Part shown: piece by piece, positions 46,060 to 56,027 of the stretch | Numbering within the stretch: position 1 is the first letter of the stretch | Layout of the letters: each line of letters opens with the position of its first letter | NCBI GenBank assembly: GCA_963761775.1 | Contig: CAVXIF010000011.1 | Span: forward strand, 496,001 to 560,000 | Origin: Parerythrobacter_A sp963761775 | GTDB lineage: Bacteria > Pseudomonadota > Alphaproteobacteria > Sphingomonadales > Sphingomonadaceae | Reading direction: 5' to 3' | DNA length: 64,000 bases | Translations under genes and position numbers: made by a program | Notes under the pieces: generated by a model | Database searches by the model: none | The model's input: only the letters and a program-made list of their open reading frames with translations | Told to the model about the DNA's origin: nothing

Positions 46060-47414
46060 ATGGCAACCGAATACGATTACGACCTGTTCACCATCGGCGC
46101 AGGCTCCGGCGGCACGCGCGCCAGCCGCATCGCCTCGGCACATGGCGCAAAGGTTGCCATCGCCGAGGAATACCGCGTCGGCGGCACCTGCGTCATCCGC
46201 GGCTGCGTGCCCAAGAAGATGCTCGTCTACGGCGCGCATTTCGCCGAGGATATCGACGATGCCGCGCAATTCGGCTGGACGGTGGAGGGCAAGAGCTTCG
46301 ACTGGGTCAAGCTGCGCGACCACGTGCAGGACGATATCGACCGGCTGAACGGGCTGTATACCGAGACGCTGGAAAACAACGACGTCACGATCTTCGGCGA
46401 GCGCGCCGAGCTGACCGGCCCGCACGAAATCACGCTGGCCAGCGGCAAGGTCGTGACGGCGAAGACCATCCTCATTGCCACCGGCGCGCGCCCGCATGTC
46501 CCCAAATGCGACGGGTGGGAGCTGGGCATCACCAGCAACGAGGCGTTCCATCTCGACAGGATTCCGGAGCGCGTACTGATTGCGGGCGGCGGCTATATCG
46601 CCAATGAATTCGCGGGCATTTTCAACGAATTCGGCAGCAAGGTGACGATCATCAATCGCACCGACACGCTGTTGCGCAGCTACGACCAGGGCGTGCGCGA
46701 CCGGCTGCTGCAGATCAGCATGATGAAGGGCATCGATTTCCGCTTCCATGCCGAGTTTCGCGGTATCGAAAAGACCGACGACGGTTGCCTCAGGGTGTCG
46801 ATGACGGGGCATGACGACCTGGTGGTCGATTGCGTCCTGTTCGCCACCGGCCGGGTGCCGAATACCGAAGGGCTTGGGCTGGAGGCCGCAGGCGTCGAGC
46901 TGGGCGAGAAGGGCGAGGTGAAGGTCGACCGGTTCAGCCGCAGCCAATGTCGAACACATCTACGCCGTCGGCGACGTGACCGACCGGGTGCAGCTGACCC
47001 CGGTGGCGATCAGGGAAGGGCAGGCGTTTGCGGACACCGTGTTCGGCCCGGGCGATCCGGTGGCGGTGGACCACGACCTGCATCCCCAGCGCCGTGTTCA
47101 GCCACCCGCCCATCGCGGCGGTCGGCATGACCGAGAGCGAGGCGCGCACGAAGCTGGGCGGGATCAAGGTGTTCCAGTCCGATTTCCGCGCCATGAAAAA
47201 CGTGGTGGCGGGCCGCAACGAGCGCTCGCTCTACAAGATGATCGTGGAGGAGGCGAGCGACCGCATCGTCGGCGTCCACATGATCGGCCCCGAAGCGCCC
47301 GAGATCATGCAGGCGGCGGCTGTGGCGGTGAAAGCCGGGCTGACCAAGGCCGATTTCGACGCGACGGTTGCCATCCATCCGACGATGGCGGAAGAGCTGG
47401 TGCTGTTGAAATAG
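46060..47414 (+). CDS. gor: Glutathione-disulfide reductase (two frameshifts)
   Basis: FAD enzyme that keeps glutathione reduced with NADPH. FAD loop TIGAGSGGTRASRIA; redox disulfide GGTCVIRGCVPKK; NADPH site LIAGGGYIANEFA; C-terminal dimerisation domain with HPTMAEELVLLK. Two extra bases, near 46945 and 47078, shift the frame; the stretches between read correctly (VEHIYAVGDVTDRVQLTPVAI, then CIPSAVFSHPPIAAVGM). With both corrected it is full length. The SDR gene follows ten bases later. Confidence 0.9.
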
Positions 47415-47424
47415 GGGGGCGGAC

Positions 47425-48444
47425 ATGGCGAAGACGGCACTGGTTACGGGCGGCACGGGCTATATCGGCGGCGAGGTCATCGACCAGCTACTGGCGCGCG
47501 GCTGGGACATCCATACGACTGTCCGCGATGCCGCCAAAAGCGAACCGCGCTTGCGCGCCCGTTGGCCCGATGCCGGCGACCGGCTCACAGTGTTCACCGC
47601 CGACCTGCTGGACGATGCCGGATGGGCGCAGGCCAACGCCGGATGCGACGCGGTGGCGCATGTCGCCTCGCCCTTTCCGTTGGGCGTGCCGAAAGACGAC
47701 GATGAACTGGTGCGACCGGCGCGCGAAGGCACCTTGCGCGCATTGCGCTTCGCCCACGCCGCCGGGATCGAACGGTTCGTCCAGACCAGCTCCTCTGCCG
47801 CAATTGCCTACGGCCACGGCGACGCCACGCACTTCGACGAAAGCGACTGGACCAATCTCGACGCCGATCCGCCCGCTTATATCAAGTCCAAGACCATCGC
47901 CGAGCGGGCCGCACGCGACTGGGTAGCGCAAAACGCGCCCGAAATGGTGTTCTGTTCCATCAATCCGGTCGGCGTGTTCGGTCCGGTTGCCAGCGACGAC
48001 CTGTCGACCTCGGTCGCCATGCTGAAAAAAGTGATGGATGGCTCCATACCGCTGGCACCGAACATGGGCGTCGGCGTGGTGGATGTCCGCGACGTGGCGA
48101 AGCTGCACGTCATGGCGCTGGAAGCACCGGCGGCGCAGGTGCGCGATGAACGCTTCGCCGCCTCGGCCCGCTTCATGTGGATCAGCGAAATGGCCGACGC
48201 GCTGCGCGACCGCGCACCGGAACTTGCGACGAAAGCTCCGACGCGGCGGATGCCCGATTTCCTCGTCCACCTGCTCGCGCTGTTCATGCCGGAAATGCGC
48301 CAGATCAGCGGACAGCTCGGCAAGGTGCGCGATGTCTCCGGCGCGCATGCCGCGAAGACGTTCGGCTTCGACTATATCTCAGGCGCGCAATCGGTGGAGG
48401 ACACCGCCCGCAGTCTCGCCGCGCATGGCATCGTGAAGCCCTAG
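47425..48444 (+). CDS. NAD(P)-dependent epimerase/reductase (extended SDR)
   Basis: 339 aa. The N-terminal nucleotide site VTGGTGYIGGEVIDQLL and the catalytic Y-x3-K in AYIKSKTIAE, with a preceding serine in VQTSSSAAI, mark an extended short-chain dehydrogenase. It is close to dihydroflavonol-4-reductase-like proteins (NPVGVFGP, VDVRDVAKLHVMAL). Many bacterial members reduce aldehydes or ketones; the substrate is unknown. It is closely spaced after gor, so likely one transcript. Confidence 0.87.
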   Translation: MAKTALVTGGTGYIGGEVIDQLLARGWDIHTTVRDAAKSEPRLRARWPDAGDRLTVFTADLLDDAGWAQANAGCDAVAHVASPFPLGVPKDDDELVRPAREGTLRALRFAHAAGIERFVQTSSSAAIAYGHGDATHFDESDWTNLDADPPAYIKSKTIAERAARDWVAQNAPEMVFCSINPVGVFGPVASDDLSTSVAMLKKVMDGSIPLAPNMGVGVVDVRDVAKLHVMALEAPAAQVRDERFAASARFMWISEMADALRDRAPELATKAPTRRMPDFLVHLLALFMPEMRQISGQLGKVRDVSGAHAAKTFGFDYISGAQSVEDTARSLAAHGIVKP

Positions 48445-48504
48445 CGCCCCGTTGTGCATGTCGGGCGGGGCAGCTACCGCCATGCCAAACATACGGGAGT
48501 GACC

Positions 48505-50048
48505 ATGTCCGCAAATATCGCCGAATTGGAACGCCGCCGCGCCGCCGCCGAACTGGGCGGGGGCGAGAAACGCATCGCCGCACAACATGCCAAGGGCAAG
48601 CTGACCGCGCGCGAACGGCTGGACGTGTTGCTGGACGAAGGCAGCTTCGAGGAACTCGACCGCTTCGTGGAGCACGACTGCGTCGATTTCGGCATGGCGG
48701 ACCAGAAGGTCCCCGGCGATGGCGTCGTCACCGGGAGCGGCACGATCAACGGGCGGCTGGTGTTCGTATTCAGCCAGGACTTCACCGTGTTCGGCGGCAG
48801 TCTGTCGAAACGCCACGCCGAGAAGATCTGCAAGGTGATGGACAGCGCCATGAAATACGGCGCGCCCGTCATCGGCCTCAACGACAGCGGCGGCGCGCGC
48901 ATCCAGGAAGGCGTGGCGTCGCTGGGCGGCTATGCCGATGTGTTCCAGCAGCAACGTGCTGGCCAGTGGCGTCGTGCCGCAGATCAGCCTCATCATGGGG
49001 CCGTGCGCGGGCGGGGCGGTCTATTCCCCCGCGATGACCGACTTCATTTTCATGGTGAAGGACAGCAGCTACATGTTCGTGACCGGGCCGGACGTGGTCA
49101 AGACGGTAACGAACGAGGTTGTCACGCAGGAGGAACTGGGCGGCGCGGTAACGCACACCACCAAGACCAGCGTGGCGGACGTGGCGTTCGAAAACGATAT
49201 CGAGACGTTGTTGGCGACGCGGGCGTTCTTCGACTTCCTGCCGCTGTCCAACCGCCCCGACGCCAATGCCGCGCCCGAGCGAGAGACGGCGGACCCGTGG
49301 GACCGCGAGGAACCCAGCCTCGACACGCTGATTCCCGACAACGCCAACCAGCCTTACGACATGCACGAAGTCATCCGCAAGACGGTGGACGAGGGCGACT
49401 TCTTCGAGGTCCAGCCCGCACACGCTGCGAACATCATCTGCGGCTTCGGCCGGGTGGAGGGTCGCACGGTGGGCGTCGTGGCGAACCAGCCGCTGGTGCT
49501 GGCCGGTGTGCTGGACATCAATTCCTCGAAAAAGGCCGCGCGTTTCGTGCGGTTCTGCGATGCGTTCCACATCCCGATCCTGACCTTCGTCGATGTGCCC
49601 GGCTTCCTGCCCGGCACGGCGCAGGAGCACAACGGCATCATCAAGCACGGCGCGAAATTGCTGTTCGCCTATGCCGAGGCGACCGTGCCCAAGATCACCG
49701 TCATCACCCGCAAGGCCTATGGCGGCGCCTATGACGTCATGGCGTCAAAACACTTGAGAGGCGATCTCAACTATGCCTGGCCAACCGCTGAAATCGCAGT
49801 GATGGGTGCGAAAGGCGCGGTGGAGATCATCTTCCGCAGCGACCGCGACGACCCCGAAAAGATCGCCGAGAAAACGAAGGAGTACGAGGACAGGTTCGCC
49901 AACCCCTTCGTGGCCGCACAGCGCGGCTATATCGACGAGGTCATCTACCCGCACTCGACCCGGCGGAGGATCGCGCTTGGCTTGCGGAAGCTACGCGGGC
50001 AAGGTGCTCGAGAACCCGTGGAAGAAGCATGACAATATTCCGTTGTGA
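48505..50048 (+). CDS. pccB: Propionyl-CoA carboxylase beta chain (two frameshifts)
   Basis: Carboxyltransferase subunit that moves CO2 from biotin to propionyl-CoA. N-terminal MSANIAELERRRAAAELGGG, AKGKLTARERLDVLLDEGSFEE, NDSGGARIQEGVASLGGY; then GPCAGGAVYSPAMTDFIFMV and VDVPGFLPGTAQE. One extra base near 48948 and another near 49998 break the frame; the conserved end GKVLENPWKKHDNIPL reads to TGA at 50046-50048. The partner biotin carboxylase is at 56028. With mce and the mutase genes it forms the methylmalonyl-CoA route to succinyl-CoA. Confidence 0.92.
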
Positions 50049-50418
50049 CGGATCGATGCAGTCGAAGCAATCAGAGCGGTTCGCGCAGGTCAGTTGTTCG
50101 CTCGCTAGACAGGACCATAGCATAGCCATGTCGACTTTGGACAGGCAACTGAGCGATTTACACCGGCGTGACGCAACTGCCTCAACGAGCGTGGCACATC
50201 GGAAGGTGCAGCGCGGCTCACCAACGATACGGGTGCAGTTCTGTTGGTACAACATTGCAACGATGGATCTGCTATTTTGCGCGAGAAGCAGATAAAGGCG
50301 GAAACGAAGGCAAGCTTGCACTATCAGAACGCAATAGCGTGGCGCGACTGTTGAGGACATCGCGCATGGTTAGCGCAGGACTGGATTGCTTCGCTTCGCG
50401 CAATGACGGAGAGTGCAA
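50049..50418. other. Non-coding stretch with half a REP palindrome
   Basis: About 370 bp, lower in GC than its neighbours, with no convincing gene. The right end holds CTGGATTGCTTCGCTTCGCG plus CAATGACGG (50381-50409), the inverted half of the repeat family seen at 39109. The rest resembles decayed sequence, like the stretches at 27.1-28.4 and 55.5-56.0 kb. Confidence 0.5.
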
Positions 50419-50874
50419 ATGAAGCTCGGCCGTCTCAACCACATCGGCGTCGCGACCCCTTCTATCGCGGACTCCATCGCCTATTACCGCGACACGATGG
50501 GCGCGACGCCGATCACCGAACCGTTCGACCTGCCCGAGCAGGGGGTGAAGGTCTGCTTCGTCGATACGCCCGATGCGGCGGGTGTATTGGGGAGGGGAAC
50601 GCAAATAGAACTGATCGAACCGTTAGACGAAACCTCGCCTATCAATGGCTTTCTCGCCAAGAATCCCGCTGGCGGGCAGCATCATGTCTGTTACGAAGTG
50701 GCCGATATCGACGAGGCGCGCGCGCATTTCGAAGGGCTGGGAAAGCGGATACTTGGACCGACCCGCATCGGCGCGCATGGGACGCCGATCTTCTTCCTGC
50801 ATCCCAAGGACATGATGGGACAATTAACCGAGATCATGCAAACGCCGACTGGGACCGACGCCAGCGGGCACTGA
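50419..50874 (+). CDS. mce: Methylmalonyl-CoA epimerase
   Basis: Converts (S)- to (R)-methylmalonyl-CoA. Vicinal-oxygen-chelate fold, 151 aa. The metal ligands are in NHIGVATPSI, HHVCYEV and the glutamate in LTEIM; IELIEP, GLGKRIL and FFLHPKDMMG are family motifs. The ATG has GGAG six bases before it; a GTG two codons upstream is possible. Between pccB and the mutase genes. Confidence 0.94.
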   Translation: MKLGRLNHIGVATPSIADSIAYYRDTMGATPITEPFDLPEQGVKVCFVDTPDAAGVLGRGTQIELIEPLDETSPINGFLAKNPAGGQHHVCYEVADIDEARAHFEGLGKRILGPTRIGAHGTPIFFLHPKDMMGQLTEIMQTPTGTDASGH

Positions 50875-50989
50875 AAATAACCGCGTTCTGGCCTAAACTT
50901 CCTTAAACTTCCGATCCGACGCAGCGGGCCGTAGCGGACTTGCCGTCGCCGCTCTTCGCCGCCAAGATGTCGATCACAGCAAAGCTGGA

Positions 50990-51008
50990 CCCCGGATCAT
51001 GTCCGGGG
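50990..51008. repeat. Short palindrome, third REP-like family
   Basis: CCCCGGATCATGTCCGGGG forms a 7-bp stem with a 5-base loop, within the context AGCTGGA...TGACGAAG that recurs between genes in related genomes. It lies 24 bases before the enoyl-CoA hydratase start. Confidence 0.6.
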
Positions 51009-51032
51009 TGACGAAGCATACCGGAGAGCGCC

Positions 51033-51827
51033 TTGTCCTACGAACACATCCTCGTCGACACCGCCGACGACGTTACCACCATCACGCTGAACCGGCCCGA
51101 CCGTCTAAATGCCTGTCCGCCCGACATGGGGCTGGAACTGCGCGACGTGTTCGCCGATCCGGGGGAGGCACGGGCCGTGCTTGTTACGGGCGCGGGGCGG
51201 GCGTTCTGCTCGGGCGCGGACCTCGCGTTCAACGCCAGCAGCAGCAAGAGCGGCGGGCGGCGGGCGTATGACTTGCTCGGCACCGCTTACAATCCGCTGA
51301 TGGTGGCGATGGCGCAATGCCCGGTGCCGGTGGTGGCCGCGGTCAACGGCCCGGCAGCGGGCATAGGCTGCTCGATCGCGCTGGCGGCGGACTTCGTGAT
51401 TGCGGCGGACAACGCCTATTTCCTACAGGCGTTCGTGAATATAGGTCTGGTGCCCGATGGCGGGGCAAGCTGGATGCTGCCGCGTCTGGTCGGCAAGGCC
51501 CGCGCAACCGAGATGATGTTGCTGGGTGAGAAGATCGCGGCGGAGAAGGCGCTGGACTGGGGCCTGATCTACAGGGTGGCTGCTGCCGATGCGCTGATGT
51601 CCGAAGCGCGGGCGCTGGCGGCACGGCTGGCAAGGGGGCCGACGCTGGCGTTGGGGCAGATGCGCGCCAACATCCAGGCGGCGTTGCAGATGGATTACTC
51701 CGCCGCGCTGGCGCAGGAGGCAAACGGCCAGTGGCGCGCGGGCGATACGCAGGACGCGGTGGAGGGCGCGATGGCATTCCTGCAAAAACGGCAAGGCGGA
51801 CTTCAAGGGCGCATAAGCCTGCGCTAG
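51033..51827 (+). CDS. Enoyl-CoA hydratase/isomerase family protein
   Basis: About 264 aa, crotonase fold. Motifs: TLNRPDRLNA, GAGRAFCSGADL (oxyanion), GPAAGIGCSIALAADFVIA and GLVPDGGASWMLPRLVG. The catalytic position reads Asp (PDGG), as in PaaG-type isomerases and related hydratases, so a simple crotonase role is unproven. TTG start with GGAGAG upstream. Near the end the frame is probably shifted by one base at 51790: another frame gives the more typical end KADFKGA with a TAA at 51814-51816. Confidence 0.88.
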   Translation: MSYEHILVDTADDVTTITLNRPDRLNACPPDMGLELRDVFADPGEARAVLVTGAGRAFCSGADLAFNASSSKSGGRRAYDLLGTAYNPLMVAMAQCPVPVVAAVNGPAAGIGCSIALAADFVIAADNAYFLQAFVNIGLVPDGGASWMLPRLVGKARATEMMLLGEKIAAEKALDWGLIYRVAAADALMSEARALAARLARGPTLALGQMRANIQAALQMDYSAALAQEANGQWRAGDTQDAVEGAMAFLQKRQGGLQGRISLR

Positions 51828-51837
51828 GGATGTCGGC

Positions 51838-53463
51838 ATGATTGAAAAACTGACCTATGCCGAATGGCAGGCGCGCGCCGCCAAGGAAACGAAGGACCGC
51901 GACCTGACCTGGCACACGCCGGAAGGTATTGCGGTCAAGCCATTGTATACAAGGGAAGATGTCGCCGATCTCGACCCCGGCCTGCCCGGTTTCGCGCCCT
52001 ATACCCGCGGCCCCTATGCCAGCATGTATACCGGTCGCCCATGGACCATCCGCCAATATGCGGGCTTCTCGACGGCTGAGGAATCCAACGCCTTCTATCT
52101 GCGTAATCTGAAGGCGGGGCAGAAGGGGTTGAGCGTCGCCTTCGATCTGGCGACCCATCGTGGCTATGACAGCGACCATCCACGCGTCGTCGGCGATGTT
52201 GGCAAGGCGGGCGTCGCCATCGACACCGTGGCGGACATGGAGATCCTGTTCGACCGGATCCCGCTCGACACGATGAGCGTCAGCATGACGATGAACGGCG
52301 CGGTGCTGCCGGTGCTGGCGTTCTACATCGTGGCGGCAGAGCGGCAGGGCGTATCGGCCGACAAGCTGGCCGGGACCATCCAGAACGACATCCTGAAGGA
52401 GTTCATGGTCCGCAACACCTATATCTATCCGCCCGAACCCAGCATGCGGATCGTTTCAGACATCATCGCATATACGTCCGCCAACATGCCGAAATTCAAC
52501 AGCATTTCGATCAGTGGCTATCACATGCACGAGGCCGGGGCGACGGCAGTGCAGGAGTTGGCCTTCACCATCGCGGACGGCAAGGAATACGCACAGCGCG
52601 CCATGGCGGCAGGGCTGGATATTGACGCCTTTGCGCCGCGCCTCAGCTTCTTCTGGGGCATCGGCATGAACTTCTTCATGGAGGTCGCCAAGATGCGCGC
52701 GGCGCGGGCATTGTGGCACGACGTCATGGACGGACTGGGTGCGAAGAACCCGAAGTCCAAGATGCTGCGCACCCATTGCCAGACCAGCGGTGTCAGCTTG
52801 CAGGAGCAGGACCCCTACAACAACGTGATCCGCACGACGGTGGAGGCGATGGCGGCGGTGCTGGGCGGTACGCAATCGCTGCACACCAACGCGCTGGATG
52901 AAGCCATCGCGCTGCCTACCGATTTCAGCGCCCGCATTGCCCGCAATACGCAGCTGGTTTTGCAGGAGGAGACCGGCATTACCAATGTCGCCGATCCGCT
53001 GGGCGGCAGCTATTACGTGGAGAGCTTGACCGCCGCTTTGGTCGAGGAGGCGCGCAAGGTGCTGGACGAGGTCGAAGCCGAGGGCGGTATGACCGCCTAC
53101 GTCGCCACCGGCGCACCCAAGGCCGCCATCGAACGCGCCGCCGCCGCCAAGCAGGCCAGCGTCGACAAGGGCGAAACGGTGGTGGTCGGCGTCAACAAAT
53201 ACGTGCTGGACGAGGAAGCACATATCGACCTGCTGGATATCGACAACCATGCGGTCCGCGACAGCCAGGTAGCGCGGCTGGAACAGGTACGGGCGGGGCG
53301 GGACGAGGCGGCGTGCGAGGCTGCGTTAGAAGCTCTTAGAAAGGGCGCAGCCCCTCAATCCGATCATCCTGAGCCTGTCGAAGGATCGCCCTTTACTTCA
53401 GGTGCGGCACCGGGAGAAAGGGCAGTGCTTCGACAAGCTCAGCACGAACGGGTATGGAGGTAA
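51838..53463 (+). CDS. Methylmalonyl-CoA mutase, substrate-binding (large) part
   Basis: TIM-barrel half of the coenzyme-B12 mutase converting (R)-methylmalonyl-CoA to succinyl-CoA. 541 aa. Motifs: TGRPWTIRQYAGFSTAEESNAFY, GLSVAFDLATHRGYDSDHP, SVSMTMNGAVLPVLAFYIVA, SISGYHMHEAGA, RTHCQTSGVSLQEQDPYNN. The true protein seems to end at EALRKGAAP. The last about 30 residues (HPEPVEG, LRQAQHER) are translated from an inserted REP palindrome. Most bacterial enzymes continue into the B12 domain in one chain; here that domain is a separate, overlapping frame. Confidence 0.93.
   Translation: MIEKLTYAEWQARAAKETKDRDLTWHTPEGIAVKPLYTREDVADLDPGLPGFAPYTRGPYASMYTGRPWTIRQYAGFSTAEESNAFYLRNLKAGQKGLSVAFDLATHRGYDSDHPRVVGDVGKAGVAIDTVADMEILFDRIPLDTMSVSMTMNGAVLPVLAFYIVAAERQGVSADKLAGTIQNDILKEFMVRNTYIYPPEPSMRIVSDIIAYTSANMPKFNSISISGYHMHEAGATAVQELAFTIADGKEYAQRAMAAGLDIDAFAPRLSFFWGIGMNFFMEVAKMRAARALWHDVMDGLGAKNPKSKMLRTHCQTSGVSLQEQDPYNNVIRTTVEAMAAVLGGTQSLHTNALDEAIALPTDFSARIARNTQLVLQEETGITNVADPLGGSYYVESLTAALVEEARKVLDEVEAEGGMTAYVATGAPKAAIERAAAAKQASVDKGETVVVGVNKYVLDEEAHIDLLDIDNHAVRDSQVARLEQVRAGRDEAACEAALEALRKGAAPQSDHPEPVEGSPFTSGAAPGERAVLRQAQHERVWR
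53360..53452. repeat. Paired REP-like palindrome inside the methylmalonyl-CoA mutase gene
   Basis: Left arm CATCCTGAGCCTGTCGAAGG (53365-53384) and onward to GGATCGCCCTTT. Inverted right arm AAAGGGCAGTGCTTCGACAA plus GCTCAGCACGAACGGG (53417-53452). It lies in coding sequence at the linker between the barrel and B12 domains. Same family as 11550 and 34574. Confidence 0.88.
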
Positions 53464-54095
53464 ATCTCCTCGCCCTCGCCGTCGAAGCGGCGCGGCAGGA
53501 CGCGACGCTGGGCGAGATTTCGAGCGCGCTAGAGGATGTGTTCGGTCGGCACGATGCAACGCCCAAGCCGGTGAGTGGCGTTTACGCAACGGCCTACGAA
53601 TTCGACCGCCGCTGGGCGCAGGTGACGGATGGCGTCTCGGCAGTAGCGCAGCGTTTGGGACGACAGCCGCGCCTGTTGGTCGCCAAGATGGGACAGGACG
53701 GCCACGATCGCGGCGCGAACGTCATCGCCAGCGCCTTCACCGATATGGGCTTCGAGGTCGTCAGCGGCCCGCTGTTCCAGACGCCCGCGGAAACCGTTGC
53801 GATGGCGCTGGAGACGGATGTGGACGCCATCGGCGCAAGCTCGCTGGCGGCGGGGCACAAGACGCTGATCCCCGAACTGATCGACCTGCTGAAAGCGGAA
53901 GGACGCGGCGATATAAAGGTAGTCGCGGGCGGCGTCATTCCGCCCAAGGATTACGACTTCCTGCGCGAGGCCGGGGTGCAGGGTATTTACGGGCCGGGCA
54001 GCAATGTGGTCGAATGCGGCGCGGATATGCTGCGATTGCTGGGGCACAATATGCCGCCGGCGGGTGAGGAAATGGACGAGGCGCTGGCAGAATGA
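53454..54095 (+). CDS. Methylmalonyl-CoA mutase, B12-binding part
   Basis: 213 aa. It starts with linker helices NLLALAVEAARQDATLGEISSALEDVFGRH, normally the middle of the single-chain enzyme. The cobalamin domain follows with the axial histidine H84 in GQDGHDRGANV, then GASSLAAGHKTLIPEL and GVIPPKDYDFL. ATG 53454 overlaps the large part by ten bases in a different frame, just past the REP arm. No strong ribosome binding site is seen, so either re-initiation couples the two or one base is in error and the chain is fused. Confidence 0.9.
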   Translation: MEVNLLALAVEAARQDATLGEISSALEDVFGRHDATPKPVSGVYATAYEFDRRWAQVTDGVSAVAQRLGRQPRLLVAKMGQDGHDRGANVIASAFTDMGFEVVSGPLFQTPAETVAMALETDVDAIGASSLAAGHKTLIPELIDLLKAEGRGDIKVVAGGVIPPKDYDFLREAGVQGIYGPGSNVVECGADMLRLLGHNMPPAGEEMDEALAE

Positions 54096-54490
54096 GCCTT
54101 CTTTTATTCGCCACACTCGCCATCAGTGAACCCACAATCCCGCAAATTGGGTGTGAGCCGGACGCACCAGTCCGCGATCTAACCGTATGCGAGCCACTGT
54201 ATGACGATGGCGAGTACAAAATCCAGAACGTGGAGAGCGTGGCGGTTGGCTCTAACCAAGAGATGCAGCGGATCCGGGAAATGACAAGTATTTGCGGACT
54301 TGATAACCGGATTGATGGATTAGGGGGTGTCGATCTAGCTGTTTATGACATTTTCAATGCAACGACATTTTCGAGAGCATGTGTGCGTGAGTTGATAGCC
54401 GAACATGCCCCGAACCTAATTTTTTCCGAACAACGTTTGAGTGAAAAGGTGCGCAATGCGCCGCCTCTCGAAGAAAGTGAAACTTTGTAG
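54092..54490 (+). CDS. Hypothetical exported protein
   Basis: 132 aa, starting MSLLLFATLAISEP, a short signal-peptide-like N-terminus. It has four cysteines after that (GCEPD, VCEPLY, SICGL, RACV), compatible with two disulfides. Base composition is lower in GC than the flanking genes. It is coupled to the mutase by ATGA and its TAG overlaps the bioB GTG. No family recognised. Confidence 0.6.
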   Translation: MSLLLFATLAISEPTIPQIGCEPDAPVRDLTVCEPLYDDGEYKIQNVESVAVGSNQEMQRIREMTSICGLDNRIDGLGGVDLAVYDIFNATTFSRACVRELIAEHAPNLIFSEQRLSEKVRNAPPLEESETL

Positions 54491-55525
54491 TGCCCGATAT
54501 CCGCACCGACTGGACCCGCGACGAAATTGCCGCGCTCTTCGACCTGCCGTTCACCGAGCTGCTGTTCCGCGCCGCCAGCGTCCACCGCGAGAACCACGCG
54601 CCGGACCAGGTGCAGCTCTGCACGCTGCTCTCCATCAAGACCGGCGGTTGCCCCGAAGACTGCGGCTATTGCAGCCAGTCGGTCCACGCCGACAGCGGCG
54701 TGAAGGCGACCAAGCTGATGGATGTCCGCCAGGTGCTGCAATCCGCCGCGCAGGCGAAAGACAACGGCAGCCAGCGGTTCTGCATGGGCGCGGCGTGGCG
54801 CAATCCGAAGGACCGCGACATGCCCGCGATCGTCGAGATCGTGAAGGGCGTCGCGGCGATGGGCATGGAAACCTGCATGACGCTGGGCATGCTGACGCCG
54901 AAACAGGCGGATATGCTGGCCGAAGCGGGGCTGGATTACTACAATCACAACATCGACAGCAGCCCCGAATATTACGAGCGCGTCATCAGCACACGCGGCT
55001 TCGACGAGCGGATCGAGACGCTGGACCATGTGCGCGGCGCTGGCATCAATGTCTGTTCCGGCGGCATCGTCGGCATGGGCGAAACGCGCGAGGACCGCGT
55101 CGGCTTCGTCCACACGCTCGCCACGCTGCCGCAGCATCCCGAAAGCGTGCCGGTCAACGCGCTGGTGCCGGTGAAGGGCACGGTGCTGGGCGATATGCTG
55201 GCCGACACGCCGCTGGCCAAGATCGACGATATCGAATTCGTCCGTACCGTCGCGGTGGCGCGCATCACGCATGCCGCTGAGCATGGTGCGGCTGAGCGCG
55301 GGCCGCGAGAGCATGAGCGAGGCGACGCAGGCGCTGTGCTTCATGGCGGGTGCGAACAGCATCTTCACCGGCGACAAGCTGCTGACCGCGCCCAATGCGG
55401 GCGACGACAGCGACGGCGCGCTGTTCGCGAAGCTGGGTCTGACGCCGCTGAAGGGCGAGGAGCCGATGCGGGGGACTCGGGCGGTAGAGTTTTCGACGGC
55501 GAGAGCGCTAACAGGATGCTCGTAG
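54490..55525 (+). CDS. bioB: Biotin synthase (frameshifted)
   Basis: Radical-SAM enzyme inserting sulfur into dethiobiotin. Cluster motif CPEDCGYCSQS; MGAAWRNPKDRD; NHNIDSSPEYYERVISTR; VCSGGIVGMGE; and the end MPLSMVRLSAGRESM...FMAGANSIFTGDKLLT. One extra base at about 55269 shifts the frame after ARIT; continuing the original frame would end at 55542 without homology. Its place before pccA suggests biotin is made for the carboxylase. GTG start overlapping the previous stop. Confidence 0.9.
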
Positions 55526-55542
55526 CAGATGCTCAGGCTTGA

Positions 55543-56027
55543 GTTCGTTGACGTTTCGCTTCGATAGCCACGAACCAAACTGAGCCGCCGCAGTATTGCA
55601 CGTCGATGAGGGCACAGCTACCAGATCGAGAATTTGGCTGGATCAGCAACGAGGTTGCGCAAAAGCCGCGGGTTTCGCTCTCACGAAATCAACGATATTG
55701 CTGAAGCTTGCAGCGAAGCATCGCACGACTTGATGGAGGCATGCGCATGAACATTTCGGCTAGCATAACCGACGAGCGACGTTCTCGATGTCCGAGTTCG
55801 ACGTATGCGGAACCTGCAGTTGTTGCCGATCTGATGAGACGGTCGCAGCCTTTCGGTCGCGCATCGCATGGTATCCCCGGCTCGCCGCTGCCAGCCCAAC
55901 AATGCGGATGCGCAATTGGTGCAAGGCCGAATCGGTGGAGTATGGCATTTATCTGGCCGGATATCGCATGAAGACTTGAGCACCGATGGGTCTTCTGCGA
56001 GGTGCCGCTGCACGAATGGCAGCCTGA
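55543..56027. other. Non-coding stretch upstream of pccA
   Basis: About 485 bp with no recognisable gene; short open frames have no family features. Composition is lower in GC than the neighbours and like the stretch at 27-28.4 kb. It must hold any pccA promoter, but no clear motif is seen. Confidence 0.45.
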
